From Bradyrhizobium sp. BTAi1 (GTDB lineage Bacteria > Pseudomonadota > Alphaproteobacteria > Rhizobiales > Xanthobacteraceae), in assembly GCF_000015165.1 (NCBI RefSeq), contig NC_009485.1:4545501-4609500 (forward strand): a stretch of 64,000 nucleotides of DNA, read 5' to 3'. Each line of letters begins with the position of its first letter. The first letter of the stretch is position 1. Both the position numbers and the translations under genes were made by a program. Below the pieces are notes generated by a model, which saw only the letters and a list, made by a program, of their open reading frames with translations, searched no databases and was not told the origin of the DNA. This document shows, piece after piece, positions 48,066-59,311 of the stretch.

Positions 48066-48704
48066 ATGAAGAAGATCCTGCTCGCGACCGTGGCCCTGGC
48101 CGCCCTGGCCGCTCCCGCCGCCGCCGCAGATCTCGCCGCGCGCCCGACCTACACCAAGGCCCCCGTCCTCGCGCCGGTGCAGACCTGGACCGGTTTCTAC
48201 ATCGGTGCCTTTGGCGGTTATGCCAATGAAGACGCCAGCACCGCAGCGTTGAAGGGCGGTTTCGCAGGCGGCACTGTCGGTTACAACTGGCAGCAGGGAC
48301 CGCTGGTGTTCGGTCTGGAAGCAGACGCAGCCTGGGCTGACATCAACGCCACCGTGGGCATCCCGGGTGTCTTCGGCCTGACCGACCGCATCGAATCGAC
48401 CGGCACCGTCCGCGGCCGCATCGGCTACGCCTTCGACACCGTGCTGCTGTACGGCACCGGTGGTTACGCCTGGGGCAACAACAAGCTGTCCGCCACCGTG
48501 GGTGGCGTGGCCGGTTCCGAGACCAAGTTCCTGAGCGGCTGGGCCGCCGGCGCTGGCGTCGAGTGGATGTTCGCTCCGAAGTGGTCGCTGAAGGGCGAGT
48601 ACCTCTACAAGAGCCTCGAGAGCAGCACCTATTTCGGTGGCGCTGTTCCGCTCGGCACGCTCAACCTGCACACCTTCCAGGTCGGCGTGAACTATCACTT
48701 CTAA
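48066..48704 (+). CDS. Omp25/RopB-like outer membrane protein, copy 5 (shorter)
   Basis: This 212-aa barrel has signal MKKILLATVALAALAAPAAA and mature start DLAARPTYTKAPVLAPVQTW. It lacks the two-Cys segment and the copy-1 insert, so it is a third subtype. It ends LHTFQVGVNYHF with a terminal Phe, as needed for BAM-dependent assembly. GGAGACAAT lies before the ATG. Confidence 0.9.
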   Translation: MKKILLATVALAALAAPAAAADLAARPTYTKAPVLAPVQTWTGFYIGAFGGYANEDASTAALKGGFAGGTVGYNWQQGPLVFGLEADAAWADINATVGIPGVFGLTDRIESTGTVRGRIGYAFDTVLLYGTGGYAWGNNKLSATVGGVAGSETKFLSGWAAGAGVEWMFAPKWSLKGEYLYKSLESSTYFGGAVPLGTLNLHTFQVGVNYHF

Positions 48705-48731
48705 GAACGTCGCCCTTCGGGCCAACGCACA

Positions 48732-48764
48732 CAGCCTCCGCTCTGCCAGAGCGGAGGCTTTTTT
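48732..48764 (+). terminator. Terminator after outer membrane protein copy 5
   Basis: GCCTCCGCTCT and AGAGCGGAGGC form a perfect 11-bp stem with a GCC loop, then six T. Confidence 0.9.
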
Positions 48765-48875
48765 ATTGACGGTTCGGGCCCAGAATCGCCCCCGCGTGCC
48801 TCCGCTCCTGCCAATCGCTGCCATTCCACCAGCGCATTGTTGATGATTCGCTGACGGCACTGGAAATCCAGCTCC

Positions 48876-48890
48876 GTTCTTCCTACGTTC
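48876..48890. promoter_or_regulatory. Probable LexA (SOS) box upstream of uvrA
   Basis: GTTCTTCCTACGTTC is a perfect GTTC-N7-GTTC repeat, 93 bases before the uvrA start. It matches the form of the ssb box at 43804-43818, supporting SOS control of both genes. Confidence 0.8.
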
Positions 48891-48983
48891 CGACCATACC
48901 TTTTCCCTCTGGCGTCCGATGGCCGGTTCCCGGCGAAACGCGCCTGCAACGATGGCGCGACCTCGCGCCGTGGGACGATCGTC

Positions 48984-52043
<3,060 letters not shown>

Positions 52044-52053
52044 CCGCGCCATC

Positions 52054-52139
52054 GTAGGCCGGATGAGCGCAGCGACATCCGGGTTCTCCACGAGCGCCGG
52101 GGCTGATCCCGGATATCGCTGCGCTCATCCGGGCTAGGC
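52054..52139. repeat. Palindromic repeat, GTAGGCCGGATGAGCGCAG family
   Basis: GTAGGCCGGATGAGCGCAGC and GCTGCGCTCATCCGGGCTAG form the arms, with GATATCC/GACATCC sections inside. It lies just after the uvrA stop and may act as its 3' end structure. Confidence 0.75.
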
Positions 52140-52173
52140 GCTGCCCGCGAGACAGGCGTGCCCTCGCGTCGAA

Positions 52174-52255
52174 CGTCATTGCGAGCGAAGCGAAGAAATC
52201 CAGGGCCGCGTGCGCGACTCTGGATTGCGTCGTCGCTGCGCTCCTCGCAATGACG
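52174..52255. repeat. Palindromic repeat, CGTCATTGCGAG family, second copy
   Basis: CGTCATTGCGAGCGAAGCGA and CTCCTCGCAATGACG are the ends, with AATCCAG/CTGGATT inside. Together with the preceding element it fills most of the 312-base gap between uvrA and the 52356 gene. Confidence 0.78.
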
Positions 52256-52355
52256 CGTGTGATGCATCCCAGGTAATCAAAGCGAAGCCCGCCGTTCTCG
52301 ACAGAGCGGCGGGCTTTATCTTCTCTGTTACGATTGTCTCTCTTATGAGATCGGC

Positions 52356-52682
52356 CTACCAGCGATAATATCCGGTCCGCGTCCCGTTGTTGTTGCCACC
52401 CGGGCCGACATCGCCCTGGGTCGAGCTCGGCGTCGGATGGTTGGTGCCGTTATACCCGGCGCCCCAACCCCGGCCATAATACGGGCCCGGCGCGACGGCG
52501 ACGTAGCCTTCCTCATAGACTGGGGCCGGCGCCCAGGCATAGGAGTCGCGATAGGCGTAGGTGCTGGTGACCTGGCCGCCATAGCCATAGCCGCCCGGAC
52601 CATATTCGCCGGCCGTGGCTCCGGCGGCGCCTGCCACCAGCGCGACGGCAGTCAGCGCGGCCAATCCAAGGATACGTGTCAT
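52356..52682 (-). CDS. Small exported protein with NGTNHPTP motif, copy 1
   Basis: This 108-aa protein has a signal peptide (ILGLAALTAVALVAGAAGAT), a Tyr/Gly-rich middle (GPGGYGYGGQVTSTYAYRDS), and the C-terminal block GYNGTNHPTPSSTQGDVGP then GNNNGTRTGYYRW. It lacks Cys. The block is almost identical in the next gene on this strand (52941). The function is unknown; an exported, possibly envelope-associated peptide. Confidence 0.75.
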   Translation of the reverse strand: MTRILGLAALTAVALVAGAAGATAGEYGPGGYGYGGQVTSTYAYRDSYAWAPAPVYEEGYVAVAPGPYYGRGWGAGYNGTNHPTPSSTQGDVGPGGNNNGTRTGYYRW

Positions 52683-52940
52683 GAGTTTGCTCCGTTGTTC
52701 CTGAATTCATCGAGGAACAAACAATCACGAGGGCTCGCAGTTCCCGCGATGCGGCCGATCATCGTGCGACACAACGCACCGCTCACATGTCCGCGCTCAC
52801 GTGACCGCGATGACATGGCCGCGAGCGCCGGATCCGATGCCCTGGCATCACCAGGCGCGCGGCTGACCTGCAGACACAACAGGCCCGCCGCTCGTGTTCA
52901 AGCGGCGGGCCTGATCTCTTCACTCAGCGCGAGGCGACGC

Positions 52941-53246
52941 CTACCACTGCCGATAGACACCGGTCAGCGTGCCGTTGTTGTTGCCATCAGGGCCGACATC
53001 GCCCTGGGTCGAGCCGGGGGTCGGGTGGTTGGTGCCGTTGTAGCCGCGGCCCCAGGTTGCAGGGGCCGGCGCGAAGACCCGCGCCGGGGCGCCGCCATAG
53101 ACCGGTTCGGAATCATAGGTCGAAGCTGCCGGCGGCACCCAAGCCATCGAGTCGCCGTAACGGGCGTAACCTTGCGCAGACGCTGCGGCCGTCCCGATCA
53201 CCAGCGTGGCGGCGGCCAGCGCGGCCATCTTGATCGTGCGTTGCAT
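52941..53246 (-). CDS. Small exported protein with NGTNHPTP motif, copy 2
   Basis: This 101-aa protein has a signal peptide (IKMAALAAATLVIGTAAASA), a short variable mature region, and the block GYNGTNHPTPGSTQGDVGP then GNNNGTLTGVYRQW shared with the 52356 gene. Conservation is restricted to the last 37 residues, which suggests that this is the functional part. AAGGAGAGAC precedes the ATG. The 258-base gap between the copies holds no gene. Confidence 0.76.
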   Translation of the reverse strand: MQRTIKMAALAAATLVIGTAAASAQGYARYGDSMAWVPPAASTYDSEPVYGGAPARVFAPAPATWGRGYNGTNHPTPGSTQGDVGPDGNNNGTLTGVYRQW

Positions 53247-53437
53247 GTGTCTCTCCTTGCTGCTTGTGCGGGGGTCAACGACCGCACTGCGGCGCCGTTC
53301 CCGCAGTGCACGCTCACAAAACGCGTGATGCAGTGTTGATCGGTTGCGACCGCAAGCCTACTTGCGCCAGCCCGATCGCCCGCTTGTCAGCGTGCGCTGG
53401 CTCGCGTAGCCATGGTGATCCCTTCAATTCCTTGTCG

Positions 53438-54094
53438 ATGCCCTACACCCTCATCATCTTCGATCTCGATGGCACCTTGGCCGACAGCTTTCCGTGGTTT
53501 CGGCTCCATGTGAACGCGGTTGCCGCGCGCTACGGCTTTCGCCAGGTGAAGGACGAGGATGTCGAGCGGCTGCGTCACGCCTCGACGCGAGAGATCCTTG
53601 ATTTCCTCGCGGTCCCCAGCTGGAAATTGCCGTTCATCGCGCGCCACATGCGCAGGCTGAAGACCGCACACGCCGCCAGCATTCCGCTGTTCGCCGGCGT
53701 CGGCCCGATGCTCGATACGCTCGCAGCCCATGGTCATCAGCTCGCATTGGTGTCATCCGACACGGAGGCCAATGCGCGTGAAAAGCTCGGTCCGCTGGCC
53801 GCGCTGTTCGCCGACTTCGACTGCTCGGCCTCCGTGTTCGGCAAAGCGCGAAAATTCCGCCGCGTGCTGAAGCGCGCGCGTCTTGCCCCCCATGACGCGA
53901 TCGCGATCGGCGACGAGACCCGCGACATCGAGGCGGCGCGCGCCGCCGGCATCGCCTGCGGGGCGGTGACCTGGGGCTATGCCGCCGAGAAGGCGTTGCG
54001 CGACCGCCAACCGGATTACGTGTTCGAGCGGATGGAAGAGATCGTGGAGCGATTGACGAGCCTGCCGGCCGGACAGGATGCTGCGCCTGTGTGA
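53438..54094 (+). CDS. HAD-superfamily phosphatase (Gph-like)
   Basis: This 218-aa HAD hydrolase starts MPYTLIIFDLDGTLADSFPW with the DxD nucleophile. It has a helical cap, motif II SSDT, Lys in the FGKARKFRRVLK region, and motif IV GDETRDIEAARAAGI. It may act on phosphoglycolate or another small phosphate ester. The ATG at 53438 is chosen because the motif starts immediately; the frame is open upstream to 53264 without family similarity. Confidence 0.88.
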   Translation: MPYTLIIFDLDGTLADSFPWFRLHVNAVAARYGFRQVKDEDVERLRHASTREILDFLAVPSWKLPFIARHMRRLKTAHAASIPLFAGVGPMLDTLAAHGHQLALVSSDTEANAREKLGPLAALFADFDCSASVFGKARKFRRVLKRARLAPHDAIAIGDETRDIEAARAAGIACGAVTWGYAAEKALRDRQPDYVFERMEEIVERLTSLPAGQDAAPV

Positions 54095-54130
54095 GGATCA
54101 GCGACATCAAGGACAAACACGACCGCCGCC

Positions 54131-54160
54131 TGCTCCGCATCGCTGCGCTCGCAATGACAG
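54131..54160. repeat. Half copy of the CGTCATTGCGAG repeat
   Basis: TGCTCCGCATCGCTGCGCTC followed by GCAATGACAG matches one arm of the family at 35919-36015 without the other arm. It lies in the short gap between convergent genes. Confidence 0.5.
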
Positions 54161-54208
54161 AGATTGCGGCTTCGATGATATTCTCAAGCCGACACGACCG
54201 GAGCTGAC

Positions 54209-55201
54209 CTACCGTCGCAGGAACGACCCGAACGCGCGCGGGCCGTTGCCGACCTTGATCTCTCCCGTCACCTTCAACGTCGCGACGTCGATGACGCTGA
54301 GGATGTTGCTCTCCCAATTCGCCACGATGATGCGCCGGCCGTCCGCCGTCGCCGCGATGCCCTCGGGATAATCGCCCACGGTGATGCGCGTGAGCGGCTG
54401 CAGGCTCGCCACGTCGAACACGGTGACCGTGCCGTCATATTGGTCGGTGACGAAGCCTTTGCCCTGCGCCAGCGCCACCGCATAGGGGCGCAAGCCGGTC
54501 TTGATCCGGCCGACCTCGCGGGCCTCTGCGAGATCGATCACCGAAACGTCATTGGAGCCGACATTGGCCGTGTAAGCGCGCTGGCCATCGCCGTCGATGG
54601 TGACGCCGAACGGGCGCGTGCCGACCTTGATCGTCTTCAGCCGGGTCTGCGTCGCAGTGTCGATCACCGACACCATATCGTCGTCTCGGTCGGCCGAGAG
54701 CAGCAGCTTGCCGTCGGGCGTCACCGCCAGACCCGAGGGCGAGGCGCCGACGGCGATGCTCGCCGTCACGGCCCGCGTCTTGGCGTCGATGATGCGAATG
54801 GCTGCATTGTACCAGTCCGCGACGTAGACCGTCGCGCCATCCGGCGTGACCGCGATCCCGAGCGGCCCGCCGCCGACCTCGATGCGGCCGACGACTTTTC
54901 GTTCGGCGGCGTCAACGACGCTGACGGCCTTGTCGTCCGGACTCGCCACATAGGCGAAGCGCCCGTCCGCCGCGACGGCAACGCCCGCCGGCTTGCCGCC
55001 GATCGGAATCGTCGCCACCGGCGTGGAGGTCGCGAGGTTGACGATCGTCAGATCATCGCTCAGCTGATTGGTGACGAAGGCTTCCTCGGTGTGGGCCGTG
55101 CACGTGGTGGAAACAAGCAGGACAGCCGAGAGAAGTCCTCGGAGACGATGCAAGAGACGATGCGCGCTTGAGCCGCTGGCTCGGCATCTGACCCTGCCCA
55201 T
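54209..55201 (-). CDS. Exported YVTN-type beta-propeller protein
   Basis: This 330-aa protein has a long signal peptide (LLHRLRGLLSAVLLVSTTCT) and seven roughly 40-residue YVTN/NHL-like repeats of the form GxxPxGVAVxxDGxxxYVAxxxxxxVSVID. Such secreted propellers resemble YncE and are sometimes surface or redox-linked. The start at 55201 (MGRVRCRASG) is preferred; upstream frame sequence belongs to a palindromic repeat. Partner and substrate are unknown. Confidence 0.83.
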   Translation of the reverse strand: MGRVRCRASGSSAHRLLHRLRGLLSAVLLVSTTCTAHTEEAFVTNQLSDDLTIVNLATSTPVATIPIGGKPAGVAVAADGRFAYVASPDDKAVSVVDAAERKVVGRIEVGGGPLGIAVTPDGATVYVADWYNAAIRIIDAKTRAVTASIAVGASPSGLAVTPDGKLLLSADRDDDMVSVIDTATQTRLKTIKVGTRPFGVTIDGDGQRAYTANVGSNDVSVIDLAEAREVGRIKTGLRPYAVALAQGKGFVTDQYDGTVTVFDVASLQPLTRITVGDYPEGIAATADGRRIIVANWESNILSVIDVATLKVTGEIKVGNGPRAFGSFLRR

Positions 55202-55258
55202 GTGCGGACGTACGATTGCATATGGCAATGGGAGTCTGGCGCCCGTCTGTCTCCAGAC

Positions 55259-55384
55259 CGTCATGGCCGGGCTTGTTCCGGCCATCCAGGTCGTTCGGCA
55301 TGCTCGGAAAGACGTTGATGCCCAGGCCTTCGCCGCGCCGAAGCGGCTTCCGCCGCGCAGGCGGGACGAGCCCGGCCATGACGG
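55259..55384. repeat. Palindromic repeat, CCGTCATGGCCGGG family
   Basis: It begins CCGTCATGGCCGGGCTTG and ends GAGCCCGGCCATGACGG. It is the intergenic relative of the in-frame element in uvrA. It lies upstream of the beta-propeller gene in the 260-base gap. Confidence 0.75.
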
Positions 55385-55461
55385 AGCAACCGATTGGCCG
55401 GGTCGTTCGTCGCATTCCGGTGAGATGGAGAGCGCGGCCCCGTCAACGTCGTCAATCCGCA

Positions 55462-56031
55462 CTAGCTTCCGCTCTCCACCTTCTTCTTCAGCCCTTCAAG
55501 TCCGCCTTTGTAGAGCCCGGTCACGGCATTCACCGCGGCCTCGTCGCTCAGTTCCGGCGGCGGATCGTTGTTGGGGAAGCCGCGGTAGAACGCGCCGGTC
55601 CACTCCACGACGCTGCCCTTGCCGTCGGCACTGGGCGCCACCGAGATGGTCGAGGAATAGTTCGTCACCGGCAGCACCTTCACGTCGACGGCCGTGATCC
55701 GGTATGAATAGCTCATTTTTTCGGCATCAAATTTGTAGAGCTCCTCGTCGACGGTCGCGCCGCCCTTGAGGGTCAGCTTGCGGGTCGCGCCGATCTCGTT
55801 GCCCTTGTCGCCCTCGGTCTTCTCGACCACGCCGAGCCAGCTCATGTCCTGGAAGTTGCCGATCACGGCCCACACCTTGGCGGGCGCGGCGTTGATCTCG
55901 ACATGCTCCTGGACCTTGCGCCGGGTCGGACCATGCGCATCCGCCGTGGTCAGGGGCGTAATTGTCAGGCCCGTGGTTGCGATCGCGAGCGCCGCCGTTA
56001 CCGCCAGCGCCTTGCCGAACACCATCCTCAT
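55462..56031 (-). CDS. Exported SRPBCC-family protein
   Basis: This 189-aa protein has a signal peptide (MVFGKALAVTAALAIATTGL) and a START/SRPBCC-like hydrophobic-pocket domain (RKVQEHVEINAAPAKVWAVI; GATRKLTLKGG; VEWTGAFYRG). Related MxaD-like proteins sit in the periplasm with PQQ-dependent methanol dehydrogenase systems, sometimes beside YVTN propellers, and the propeller gene lies just downstream. That link is inference. The ATG at 56031 is chosen for the signal peptide. Confidence 0.82.
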   Translation of the reverse strand: MRMVFGKALAVTAALAIATTGLTITPLTTADAHGPTRRKVQEHVEINAAPAKVWAVIGNFQDMSWLGVVEKTEGDKGNEIGATRKLTLKGGATVDEELYKFDAEKMSYSYRITAVDVKVLPVTNYSSTISVAPSADGKGSVVEWTGAFYRGFPNNDPPPELSDEAAVNAVTGLYKGGLEGLKKKVESGS

Positions 56032-56147
56032 CTCGTTTCCTCGGTCACTCTCATTGGCCGGCGCATCTGTGCGCCCGGCGGCGCCATCTTTGCACCGCTT
56101 CCAATTGTTGCAACAAAAAAGACCGTGTCGTGGCGGCCGCCGGCCGC

Positions 56148-56834
56148 TCAGGCCGCCCCGCAGCAGCGCTTGTATTTCTTGCCGGAACCGCAGGGACAGG
56201 GATCGTTGCGGCCGATTTTGCCGAAGGCGGCGAACGGATTGAGACGGACGGCGAATGGGGGCCGGTCCGGGACCGGCGCCCCGCTCTGCCGGTATTTGTA
56301 AAGCGTCAGCACGGCCTCGCGGAGGCCAGCGGGCAACGCGGGATCGAGAGCGGCAGAATTGATCCGGTCGCGCCGATCGTCGAGCGCGATGTCGATCGCC
56401 GTCGAGAGGCTCCGACTCGCGATGGCCGCGTCGCCGCCGAGTTGCGGATAGGCGTTGAACCGCTCGCGACGCAGGTTCACCGCGGCGGCAAGGCCCTCGA
56501 TCCACAGCTCCCAGATCACATCGCCGTTCACGGGATCGACTGGAAAACGCGGCTGGTACAGCTCCGGCTCCTGCGCCAGCGTCCGCGCGATCTCGTCGTG
56601 ATAGGCCATGACCAGATCAAGCACCGCATTGGCATGGTCGATGCTCGCAAACACCGAGCGCCGACGCCTGCCAAGCCCGAACGCTGCGGCGAACCACTCG
56701 CCCGGCGGCACAGGCTCCGGCAGGATCAAGAGGCCGGCGATAAACCCGTCGAGTTCCTCCAGCACCATGGCGGGGTCGTCGAGGGCGAGCAGCGCCTGGT
56801 CGAGCTCGTCGAGACGGTTGGCCTGCTCCGACAT
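56148..56834 (-). CDS. UPF0149/YecA-family protein with SEC-C zinc motif
   Basis: This 228-aa protein has an N-terminal UPF0149-like helical region (LDELDQALLALDDPAMVLEE through LDGFIAGLLILPEPVPPGEW) and ends in a SEC-C motif (GRNDPCPCGSGKKYKRCCG). SEC-C motifs bind zinc and, in SecA, contact SecB or ribosomes. The start at 56834 (MSEQANRLDEL) follows AGGG; the frame continues upstream to 57053 with unlikely sequence. Confidence 0.88.
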   Translation of the reverse strand: MSEQANRLDELDQALLALDDPAMVLEELDGFIAGLLILPEPVPPGEWFAAAFGLGRRRRSVFASIDHANAVLDLVMAYHDEIARTLAQEPELYQPRFPVDPVNGDVIWELWIEGLAAAVNLRRERFNAYPQLGGDAAIASRSLSTAIDIALDDRRDRINSAALDPALPAGLREAVLTLYKYRQSGAPVPDRPPFAVRLNPFAAFGKIGRNDPCPCGSGKKYKRCCGAA

Positions 56835-57601
56835 CTGCAACCCTGCTTCCCTCACGCGCGTCCCGACCTGATTTGCCCGACGCCCCCCCGCGAAGGCGCA
56901 ACGCGCTCGTTTTGACACCAAAACGGCCATGCGCGCAAAATCTAAATTCCGATGCGGGATCCGCGCCATCACCCCTGTCCAGTGGTGCCGCGAAAAACAT
57001 TCTTCTTTCGCTTTTTCGGAAACTGCGTTCTCCTGTCCGCATCCTGCACTCATGAGAGGGGCGCTTCGCGGTCGTCACGAGCGTTGAGTGGGGGATGCGA
57101 TGGACGCGGCCGGCCCGGCGCTTTTGCGCAAGACGACGGGCCTGGACGTGGACGGCGAAATCGTGTGGTCCTGGCCTCCCGATGCTGAGGTCAAATGGGC
57201 GTCGATGTGTCAGCGCATCGCGCCGATGACGGTGGCCAGAAAGCCCGGCGCACCGAGGAGAGCACGTATAAGCCGGTAGAAACCGTCGCGCAGGGAAGGC
57301 CGGGTCATCTCGGCTGAGCCTGTGGTTCCTGCCCCGTGCATTTTTTCCTGCACGGGGGCCGCGGGCATCAGCGGATGCCCGGCCTTCCCTGCGCCCTCTC
57401 ACTGAAGAGGGCAACGCATGAAGCAAGACCTGGGCGCAATCTGCGTCGCGGGGACGTCTCCTCATGTCTTCCCGTCATCGCGAGGAGCAAAGCGACGAAG
57501 CGATCCAGAGTCCTTGCCCAGCCTTGGATTGCCTCGCTGCTCACAATGACGGCAGAGCAAGCCGCTGGACCTCGCCAATGGCCATGCGCGACAGCACAAC
57601 C
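56835..57601. other. Gene-poor, repeat-filled region
   Basis: No gene was accepted in these 767 bases. About 57086-57416 looks like a longer dispersed repeat: frames such as MDAAGPALLRKTTGLDVDGE recur, from memory, as spurious ORFs across Bradyrhizobium genomes. A CGTCATTGCGAG-family element follows at 57473-57552. Confidence 0.5.
57473..57552. repeat. Palindromic repeat, CGTCATTGCGAG family, third full copy
   Basis: It begins CGTCATCGCGAGGAGC and ends CTCACAATGACGG with CGATCCAG/TTGGATTG inside. Both arms carry base changes compared with the 35919 copy, suggesting an older insertion. Confidence 0.72.
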
Positions 57602-58372
57602 TCACTCAGAGAGCACCGCGTGCACGAAGCCGTCCGGGTCGGCGCAAAACTCGCGCAGGGCCTTGAAATGATCGGTGTCCTGCACCCGCACGGGCTCCAA
57701 CCCGGACTTGGTCAACCGCAGCAGGGTTGCGCCGGGATAGGCCATCAGCACCGGCGAATGCGTCGCCATCAGCACCTGGCAATGGCCGGCCTCGTCCATG
57801 CGCCGCATCAGCTTGAGAAACTCGATCTGCCGCGCCGGCGACAGCGCCGATTCCGGCTCGTCGAAGATGTAGAGGCCCTGGCGCCGGCAGCGCTCCTCGA
57901 AGAAGCGCAGGAAACCCTCGCCATGGGAATGCGACAGGAAGTCGGGCGGCGGACCGCCGAACGGATCGTCCAAGGCGGCTTCATCGAGATAGCGCGCGAC
58001 CGAAAAGAAGCTCTCGGCACGGAAGAACCAGCCCTTGGTGATCTTCGGCAGCCAGCTTGCGCGGAATGCCGCGCCGAGCGCGCCGCCCATCCGCTCCACG
58101 GCACGCGCATGATTGACAGGCATGTAGCCCTTGCCACCGCCGGCTTCGTCATAGCCGGCCAGCGCCGCGATCCCTTCGAGCAAAGTCGACTTGCCGGTGC
58201 CGTTCTCCCCGACGATCATGGTGATGGCGCTCGTGAAGCTCAGCTCGAACGCGTCCTGCAGGAACGGCAGGCAGAACGGATATTCGCTGCGGTCCGCGAT
58301 CTTCGCCGGATCGAGCCACAGCCGCTTCAGATAGGGCGCGCGCAGCCGGATCTCGCGTTGCTTCCTCGCCAT
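57602..58372 (-). CDS. Stand-alone AAA/ABC-type ATPase
   Basis: This 256-aa ATPase has Walker A VGENGTGKSTLLEGIA, Walker B GLYIFDEPESALSP and an H-loop ATHSPVLM. No membrane segment or ABC signature permease is present. It resembles the OLD/RloC-like or YnhD-type predicted ATPases used in repair or defence, but the exact role is unknown. The start at 58372 (MARKQREIRLRAPYL) is preferred to the longer frame to 58414. The next gene upstream ends 75 bases away. Confidence 0.85.
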   Translation of the reverse strand: MARKQREIRLRAPYLKRLWLDPAKIADRSEYPFCLPFLQDAFELSFTSAITMIVGENGTGKSTLLEGIAALAGYDEAGGGKGYMPVNHARAVERMGGALGAAFRASWLPKITKGWFFRAESFFSVARYLDEAALDDPFGGPPPDFLSHSHGEGFLRFFEERCRRQGLYIFDEPESALSPARQIEFLKLMRRMDEAGHCQVLMATHSPVLMAYPGATLLRLTKSGLEPVRVQDTDHFKALREFCADPDGFVHAVLSE

Positions 58373-58447
58373 GACGCCTTCACGAATGCGGTGACACCAC
58401 GGGCCATCTTGCACAAGGCGGCGGGCGCGGCCAGTGCCCCCGGCGGG

Positions 58448-59305
58448 CTACGCGAGGACCTCCAGCACCAGCTCCATGGTCATGAGCACCGGGTTGTCGC
58501 CGCGGACCAGCCTGCCCTGCGCCAATGCGCCGGTATAGTCGACCAGCGCGACATCGAGCACGGCCTCGAGACCGTCGGCGCCGGGCGCGATGACGCCGGC
58601 AGTGATGGTCAACTCGGTCGCGAACGGCTCGACCACCTCACCGCTCGCGAAGCGCGCGCCGATGGTCGAGCCGACGCCGCCGCGAATGCGGGCCTCGCGG
58701 ATGCCCTGCGCCTGGCAGAACGCTTCGAGGCAGGCGGCAAAATCCTGGTTCGGCCGCAGCCGCAGCGCGAAGGCGCAACGATCGGTTGTTGCGGCGAGCG
58801 GCGCGGCCGCCACAGGTCCGAACAGCTTGAAGCCGGTCTCCGGATCAGGCTCGGCGGCAAAGATCGCTCCATCAAGGCCGAACGCTTCGACCTCGAATGG
58901 CTCCGCGACCACGGTCTCCTCGGGCAGGATGTGACCGCCGCCGTTGCGGCCGCCCTCCTCCATCCACAGCGCATGGCAATGGAAGAACGGCGCGCCGTCG
59001 CGCACGCCGAGCGTCATCGTGGCGGTGGAGAGCTGCGTGACCCCGCTTGGCCGATGGGTCTCGCTGTAGAACGCGGCATGATCCGGCGTCTTCGACAGCG
59101 CAGGCATCACATAGGCGAACGGCCCGAGCGCGCCGGCGCTGATGTCCAGCACGCCGCCGGCAAAGCCCTGCGCCGCAAAACCGCGATGCGCGGCTTCGAG
59201 CAGCGGCAGCCCGCGCTCCATGGTTAAGGTGAACGCGCGGCCGCGCGCCTCAACCCACTGGATGCGGTCCGCGACGGGCGCGCCGGGCTGTTTGATGGAT
59301 CGCAT
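58448..59305 (-). CDS. Protein with two PCC/DUF296-type domains
   Basis: This 285-aa protein seems to hold two copies of a domain of about 120 residues. One runs at about 15-130 (ERGLPLLEAAHRGFAAQGFA; HCHALWMEEGGRNGGGHILP), the other at 165-280 (FALRLRPNQDFAACLEAFC; VEPFATELTITAGVIAPGAD). The HCHxxW...GGGHxLP pattern is typical of PCC/DUF296 metal-binding folds. It starts six bases after the acyl-CoA ligase stop, so the two form an operon. The function is unknown. Confidence 0.75.
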   Translation of the reverse strand: MRSIKQPGAPVADRIQWVEARGRAFTLTMERGLPLLEAAHRGFAAQGFAGGVLDISAGALGPFAYVMPALSKTPDHAAFYSETHRPSGVTQLSTATMTLGVRDGAPFFHCHALWMEEGGRNGGGHILPEETVVAEPFEVEAFGLDGAIFAAEPDPETGFKLFGPVAAAPLAATTDRCAFALRLRPNQDFAACLEAFCQAQGIREARIRGGVGSTIGARFASGEVVEPFATELTITAGVIAPGADGLEAVLDVALVDYTGALAQGRLVRGDNPVLMTMELVLEVLA

Positions 59306-59311
59306 CCGCGC

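Noticed and set aside
57088..57279. 63-aa + strand frame starting MGDAMDAAGPALLRK
   Set aside because: It lies in what looks like a dispersed repeat and has no supporting domain.
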